DNA of 64,000 bases from Bartonella sp. M0283 (GTDB taxonomy: Bacteria > Pseudomonadota > Alphaproteobacteria > Rhizobiales > Rhizobiaceae): the NCBI RefSeq assembly GCF_016100455.1, contig NZ_JACFSK010000001.1:620001-684000 (forward strand). Direction: 5' to 3'. The notes below the pieces were generated by a model. The model searched no databases. It was not told where the DNA came from and worked only from the letters and a program-made list of their open reading frames with translations. A program made the position numbers and the translations under genes. Below are positions 59,974 to 64,000 of this stretch, piece after piece. Position 1 is the stretch's first letter. Every line of letters starts with the position of its first letter.

Positions 59974-61803
59974 TTATGATGGTTGTTGAACCTGAACAGC
60001 ATTGTCACGATTAAGCGCATGGGGCGAATGGTCTATTGTCAAACCACCCGCTTTAAGGAGTGCAGTGAAGCGCCCGCCTTTTTCAGCAAGTTCATCGAAA
60101 CTGCCTTGTTCGACAATATGACCATGATCCATAAATAATACCAGATCCGCATTGCGCACAGTCGAAAGCCGATGGGCGATGATGATCGTTGTCCGGTTGC
60201 GGCTTACTGTGTCAATTGCTTCCTTGACGCGCGCTTCCGTTTCGACATCCAGTGCACTTGTTGCTTCATCAAGCACGAAAATAGGCGAGTTTTTGAGTAC
60301 TGCTCTGGCAATTGCAAGCCTCTGCCGTTCACCACCGGAAAGCAATGACCCGCGTTCGCCCACTCTTGTGTCATAGCCATTGGTTTTTGCACGAATGAAA
60401 TCATTGGCTGCAGCAATCTTGGCAGCCTCGAAAACCTCTTCATCAGTGGCATCGGGGCGACCGATGCTGATATTTTCTTTGATTGTGCGGTTAAACAGCC
60501 CAGAATCCTGAAACACCGTTGCCATGGCATGGCGAAGAGATGCACGGTTCACTGTTCTTGTATCCACACCATCAATCGTTATCACACCACTTTCCGGATC
60601 ATAGATACGTTGTAACAGATTGATCAGTGTTGTTTTGCCTGCACCAGTAGGCCCGACGATTGCTGCGGTCTGGCCCGGTTTGATTTCAAAAGTGATGTCA
60701 TAGACACCCTGTAGAGTGTTCGAAAATTCGTGGGTGACATGGTCGAAACGGATATCGCCTTTGACGTTTGTCAATGAGGGAAGGCCCGCCGGTTCGGCGG
60801 CAGCAATTGTCGAATCCATCATGTCATAAAATGCGTCGAGTTTCGCACGGTTGGAACCGATGAGGTTGATGAAATTGCTGATCTGGTCAAGTTGACCGAT
60901 CATCATTTGCGAAAAGAAAACAAAGGCGACAACATCACCAATGTTAAGAATACCTTTGGAAACGAGATAAGCACCGAGAACAATGACGACAATCACTGTA
61001 ATTGTCGATGCCATGCGGTTAAGGCCGGCAGCCAAGGCCCACCAGTTTAAAACCGGATATTGGGCTTTCAGAACATTTTGCGCATTCTGTTTAACGCGCG
61101 CGCTTTCCTCGTCTGCTCTGTTGTAGCTTTGAACGACGGAAACGTTGGAGATTGAATCTGTCACATGCTCGAATAAAGCAAGATGATATTTTTCAACCGA
61201 CTCCTGTCCTGTCTTGGTCTTGGTCATGACAAGACGCGCAATCATAATATAAATCACGCCAAGCGAAACCAGAACGATGGATAGCCGGTAGTCGGTCCAG
61301 ATTGCGACACTTAGCAGAATTATAAGCTGAATCATTGAAGCGAGATGCTGGCGCATGAATTCAAGCCACATTGTGAACATGGATTCGCAAGCCCGCAGCA
61401 TTGTATGAAGTGCGTTGGAGGTACCGATTTTCTGGTGCCATGCGAGCGGCATATTGATAATGCGCTGGTAGGATTCAGCCAATACACCCAGGCGTCTGCG
61501 ATGTGCGAGACGATCGGCTCCTCTGTCGACCATTACAGTTGCCACAATGGAAAACATACCGAGAGCTGTCCACAATGCGAGATAAGGAATAACGGCTGTG
61601 AATGTATCGCCAGCCGAAAAGGCAGTGCCGCTTGATACTGCTTGCGCGGTCAAAGACAGTTCATCAATAATCCAGCCGAAAATTTTCGGTATGAAAACCT
61701 GCACTGCCGCCATGGCAATGTTGGCTGCACAAATGATGATGACCGTTTTCTTTTCTGTCATCAAATAGCTGACTGCGCGCGTATAAGTTTTAAAAAGCGA
61801 CAA
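59974..61803 (-). CDS. ndvA: Cyclic beta-1,2-glucan exporter (ABC transporter, NdvA/ChvA type)
   Basis: 609 aa, a half-transporter with fused domains. N-terminal six-helix membrane domain (about 20-320) includes the diagnostic RGADRLAHRRRLGVL and PLAWHQKIGTSNALHTMLRA, quoted by WHQKIGTSNALHT, and FEHVTDSISNVSVVQSYNR. The ATPase domain has Walker A GPTGAGKTT, LSGGERQRLAIARAVL and Walker B FVLDEATSALD. It acts as a homodimer in the inner membrane and exports cyclic glucan to the periplasm, needed for osmotic adaptation and host interaction in rhizobia and Brucella. The synthase gene ndvB/cgs is not in the window. Confidence 0.93.
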   Translation of the reverse strand: MSLFKTYTRAVSYLMTEKKTVIIICAANIAMAAVQVFIPKIFGWIIDELSLTAQAVSSGTAFSAGDTFTAVIPYLALWTALGMFSIVATVMVDRGADRLAHRRRLGVLAESYQRIINMPLAWHQKIGTSNALHTMLRACESMFTMWLEFMRQHLASMIQLIILLSVAIWTDYRLSIVLVSLGVIYIMIARLVMTKTKTGQESVEKYHLALFEHVTDSISNVSVVQSYNRADEESARVKQNAQNVLKAQYPVLNWWALAAGLNRMASTITVIVVIVLGAYLVSKGILNIGDVVAFVFFSQMMIGQLDQISNFINLIGSNRAKLDAFYDMMDSTIAAAEPAGLPSLTNVKGDIRFDHVTHEFSNTLQGVYDITFEIKPGQTAAIVGPTGAGKTTLINLLQRIYDPESGVITIDGVDTRTVNRASLRHAMATVFQDSGLFNRTIKENISIGRPDATDEEVFEAAKIAAANDFIRAKTNGYDTRVGERGSLLSGGERQRLAIARAVLKNSPIFVLDEATSALDVETEARVKEAIDTVSRNRTTIIIAHRLSTVRNADLVLFMDHGHIVEQGSFDELAEKGGRFTALLKAGGLTIDHSPHALNRDNAVQVQQPS

Positions 61804-62013
61804 GCTTATACCTCCAATGACACCTTGTCCCCGTGATTGTCCGTTTTAAAATCGGTTCAACTCTTTATAATGTTTATTTAAGGTGCGCTACTGTTCAATT
61901 TACGATCAGCAAAACCACTTTTAACAACAGGATGTAACCGAGTGTGATCGTAATGATAAATCATGTCGCTATTGTCGTTCGATGATGCTAGAGAAAACAC
62001 CAAGGAGATGACG

Positions 62014-62997
62014 ATGGCCGGTGTTGAAATAAAAAAAGTTGATGAAGATGAAAACGGTATGCGCGTTGACCGTTGGTTCAAAGCTCATTATCCGGGCTTG
62101 GGATTCGGCTACCTGCAAAAACTTTTGCGTTCGGGGCAAATTCGTGTTGAAGGGGGCAGGGTAAAGTCTGATACGAGGCTGCAAATCGGGCAATCGGTGC
62201 GCGTGCCGCCTCTCCCCGTTGATGAAAAAGGTGCAGTACCTCTAACAGGCAAAACCATTCGTGGGCAGGATGATGGTGACGTTTTAAAGCAAATGCTTCT
62301 TTATGAAGACAAGAAGCTTTATGTGTTTAACAAACCTGCCGGTCTTGCTGTTCAGGGAGGTTCGGGTGTTACCCGTCATGTCGACGGCATGCTTGAAGCC
62401 TGGCGCAATCAAAAAGGCGAGAAGCCACGCCTTGTCCATCGGCTTGATCGCGATACGTCAGGTGTACTCGTTGTTGCAAAAACACGTTCGGCGGCGCAGG
62501 CTTTGGCAGCGGCATTCCGCGCCCGTGAAACCAAAAAGACCTATTGGGCTATTGTGAGAGGTGTTCCCAAAAAACGCGAAGACAAGATTTCGACATGGCT
62601 TGTTAAGGAATCGACCCCTGACGGCGATAAAATGCGGGTATGCCCGCATGGTGAACCGGATTCCGATCATGCTGTTTCGCACTATCGTGTTATCGACACG
62701 CGCGGGCAGATTTTGTCCTGGCTTGAAATGGAACCCTATACAGGACGCACGCATCAATTGCGTGTTCATGCGGCCTATATTGGACATCCGATCATTGGCG
62801 ACCCCAAATATTTTTATGCAGATCAGAATTGGGAACTGCCAGGCGGTATACAGAATCGACTTCATCTCCATGCCCGCCGGATAAGAATCCCCAATCCTTC
62901 CGGAGGAATATTGGACGTGACTGCTCCTCTTCCGCCCCATATGGTGCAAACTTTCAACCTTCTTGCATTTGACGAAAGTGACGGAGATCAAGATTGA
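62014..62997 (+). CDS. RluA-family 23S rRNA pseudouridine synthase (RluC-like)
   Basis: 327 aa from ATG 62014, six bases after AAGGAG; in-frame ATGs at 61963 and 62008 are less well placed. An S4 RNA-binding domain (about 14-75, DRWFKAHYPGLGFGYLQKLL... quoted as YLQKLLRSGQIRV) precedes the synthase domain with the catalytic Asp145 in HRLDRDTSG. Further motifs are GRTHQLRVHAAYIGHPIIGD and LHLHARRI. It modifies uridines in large-subunit rRNA; RluC or RluD specificity is not certain. Divergent from ndvA and overlapping the HAD gene by four bases. Confidence 0.92.
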   Translation: MAGVEIKKVDEDENGMRVDRWFKAHYPGLGFGYLQKLLRSGQIRVEGGRVKSDTRLQIGQSVRVPPLPVDEKGAVPLTGKTIRGQDDGDVLKQMLLYEDKKLYVFNKPAGLAVQGGSGVTRHVDGMLEAWRNQKGEKPRLVHRLDRDTSGVLVVAKTRSAAQALAAAFRARETKKTYWAIVRGVPKKREDKISTWLVKESTPDGDKMRVCPHGEPDSDHAVSHYRVIDTRGQILSWLEMEPYTGRTHQLRVHAAYIGHPIIGDPKYFYADQNWELPGGIQNRLHLHARRIRIPNPSGGILDVTAPLPPHMVQTFNLLAFDESDGDQD

Positions 62998-63671
62998 CCG
63001 ACAAGCCGCTTCGCCTCGCGCTTTTTGATTGTGATGGAACGCTGGTTGATAGTGTCTTTGCTATCCAACGGGCAATGGTTCAGGTATTTGAAAATTTTTC
63101 TTATAAAGAACCCGATCTTGACGAGACAAAACTTGTCATCGGCCTGTCGCTTGATCGTGCGATTGCACGTCTTTTAGATCGTCCTGTTGATGATGAAATT
63201 CTCGAAATGGTGACAGCTTATAAACAGATTTTTGCTAAAAACAGAGGCGATATATCTTTTACCGAGCCGCTTTTTCCGGGAATTCCGGAAATGTTGACAA
63301 AACTCGAAACTAAAGAGGATGTTCTTTTGGGCATCGTCACCGGCAAGTCGAGGCTCGGAATTGACAAAATACTCGAAGCCTACAAACTCCGTTGCTTTAT
63401 TACAATCAAAACAGCAGACGAATGCCCGTCGAAGCCTGATCCCACAATGGTTATCGAAAGTTGTAAACAAACCGGCGTGTTTCCCGAAAATACTTATGTG
63501 ATCGGGGATTCAATTTTTGATATGCAAATGGCCAAGCTTGCTCATGCCAAAGCGATTGGCGTTTTCTGGGGCTATAATACGCCGGAAGCTTTGAAAGAAG
63601 CTGGCGCAGATAAACTGGTAAGAGAGCCAAAAGACATAATTTCGATTTTTGAAAGTGATAACAATGCGTGA
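62994..63671 (+). CDS. HAD-superfamily phosphatase (phosphoglycolate-phosphatase-like)
   Basis: 225 aa with a TTG start at 62994 overlapping the upstream stop. HAD motif I FDCDGTLVDS with nucleophile Asp12 and Asp14, motif II GIVTGKSR, motif III Lys in PSKPDPTM and motif IV GDSIFDMQMA are intact, with a helical cap between motifs I and II. The substrate is unknown; 2-phosphoglycolate or a similar small phosphate ester is possible. Part of an operon with the pseudouridine synthase and the ATP12 gene. Confidence 0.9.
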   Translation: MTDKPLRLALFDCDGTLVDSVFAIQRAMVQVFENFSYKEPDLDETKLVIGLSLDRAIARLLDRPVDDEILEMVTAYKQIFAKNRGDISFTEPLFPGIPEMLTKLETKEDVLLGIVTGKSRLGIDKILEAYKLRCFITIKTADECPSKPDPTMVIESCKQTGVFPENTYVIGDSIFDMQMAKLAHAKAIGVFWGYNTPEALKEAGADKLVREPKDIISIFESDNNA

Positions 63672-64000
63672 ATTGCTGCAAGAGCTGAACGACGATGCTG
63701 AAAAAGCTGATCCGGTAAAACAGGCTCAGATTCTCTCAAAACGCGAATTACCAAAGCGGTTTTACAAAGAAGCTTCTGTCAAGGAAGTGGGCGGGGAAGC
63801 GGGTGGGGAAGACAGCGGGGAATTTGCTGTTGTTCTTGATGGAAAGACAGTCAAAACGCCGGCACGCCATAAACTTGTTTTGCCCAATAGAGCTTTGGCC
63901 GAGATGGTGGCACACGAATTCAATTCGCAACAAAAGACAATTGATCCGGCGAAAATGCCGGTAACCCGTCTTGTGAACTCGATCATCGATGGTGTCATCA
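63664..64000 (+). CDS. ATP12-family F1-ATPase assembly chaperone, N-terminal part
   Basis: Starts at ATG 63664, overlapping the HAD gene by eight bases, and runs off the window after 112 codons. LPKRFYKEASV, VVLDGKTVKTPARHKLVLP and AEMVAHEFNSQQKTIDPAKMPVTRLVNS, quoted by KTPARHKLVLP and MPVTRLVNS, match the ATP12 family, which chaperones the alpha subunit of F1. A short Gly/Glu-rich insertion (VGGEAGGEDSG) interrupts the usual region before the FAVVLDG strand. It is encoded by a G-rich near-repeat. Confidence 0.9.
   Translation, partial: MRELLQELNDDAEKADPVKQAQILSKRELPKRFYKEASVKEVGGEAGGEDSGEFAVVLDGKTVKTPARHKLVLPNRALAEMVAHEFNSQQKTIDPAKMPVTRLVNSIIDGVI

Overview
The window looks like chromosomal DNA of an alphaproteobacterium of the order Hyphomicrobiales (Rhizobiales), most likely Bartonellaceae or a close relative. 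The evidence is the set of rhizobial marker genes: an ExoR-type Sel1 protein, an NdvA/ChvA-type cyclic glucan exporter, PopZ beside valS, recA next to alaS with an alphaproteobacterial LexA box (GAAC-N7-GAAC), an ATP12 chaperone, and a ribosomal protein cluster whose alpha operon lacks rpsD. Base composition is moderate in genes and very AT-rich in several intergenic stretches. The genus is an inference; a gut-associated Bartonella is only a guess.

Layout: (1) 1-410, the N-terminal part of a LacI-type regulator, running off the left edge. (2) 411-12.5 kb, an accessory region with two large paralogous autotransporters (about 1270 aa each) separated by about 3 kb of mostly non-coding DNA. That DNA holds a heavily decayed IS5-family transposase and a very AT-rich tract. 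The two genes share signal peptide type, barrel domain, 3' flank and terminator hairpin, but have diverged passengers and different low-complexity linkers. (3) 12.7-23.5 kb, housekeeping and envelope genes: a glutathione S-transferase, tRNA-Asn, tRNA-Cys, a Pcm-like methyltransferase, a TolC-family protein, popZ with a possible leader peptide, valS, a small lipoprotein and exoR. (4) 24.1-27.4 kb, a glutamate/aspartate-type ABC importer (gltIJKL order, minus strand), then xthA. (5) 29.2-47.9 kb, a contiguous str-S10-spc-alpha translation cluster running from rpsL to rplQ with fusA, tuf, secY, adk and rpoA. Several hairpins at its internal junctions suggest it is read as several transcripts. (6) 48-50 kb, gene-poor DNA with a second decayed IS5-family transposase. 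(7) 50.1-64 kb, a Deg-type protease, rarA, an OmpA-like lipoprotein, recA, alaS, ndvA (minus), an RluA-family pseudouridine synthase, a HAD phosphatase and the start of an ATP12 chaperone gene.

Functionally, most of the window is core genome for translation, protein export, DNA repair and envelope maintenance. The accessory interest is concentrated in the autotransporter pair and its surroundings. No CRISPR array, prophage, toxin-antitoxin module or recognised defence system was found. Intergenic DNA repeatedly carries short (13-30 bp) tandem duplications and relics of one IS family, which suggests a genome with past IS activity that is now decaying. The most useful leads are the autotransporter pair with its covarying terminator and upstream G9 tract, a 44-codon reading frame with a strong ribosome binding site overlapping the popZ start, a nested palindrome between the lipoprotein gene and exoR, and unexpected terminator-like hairpins inside the spc ribosomal operon.
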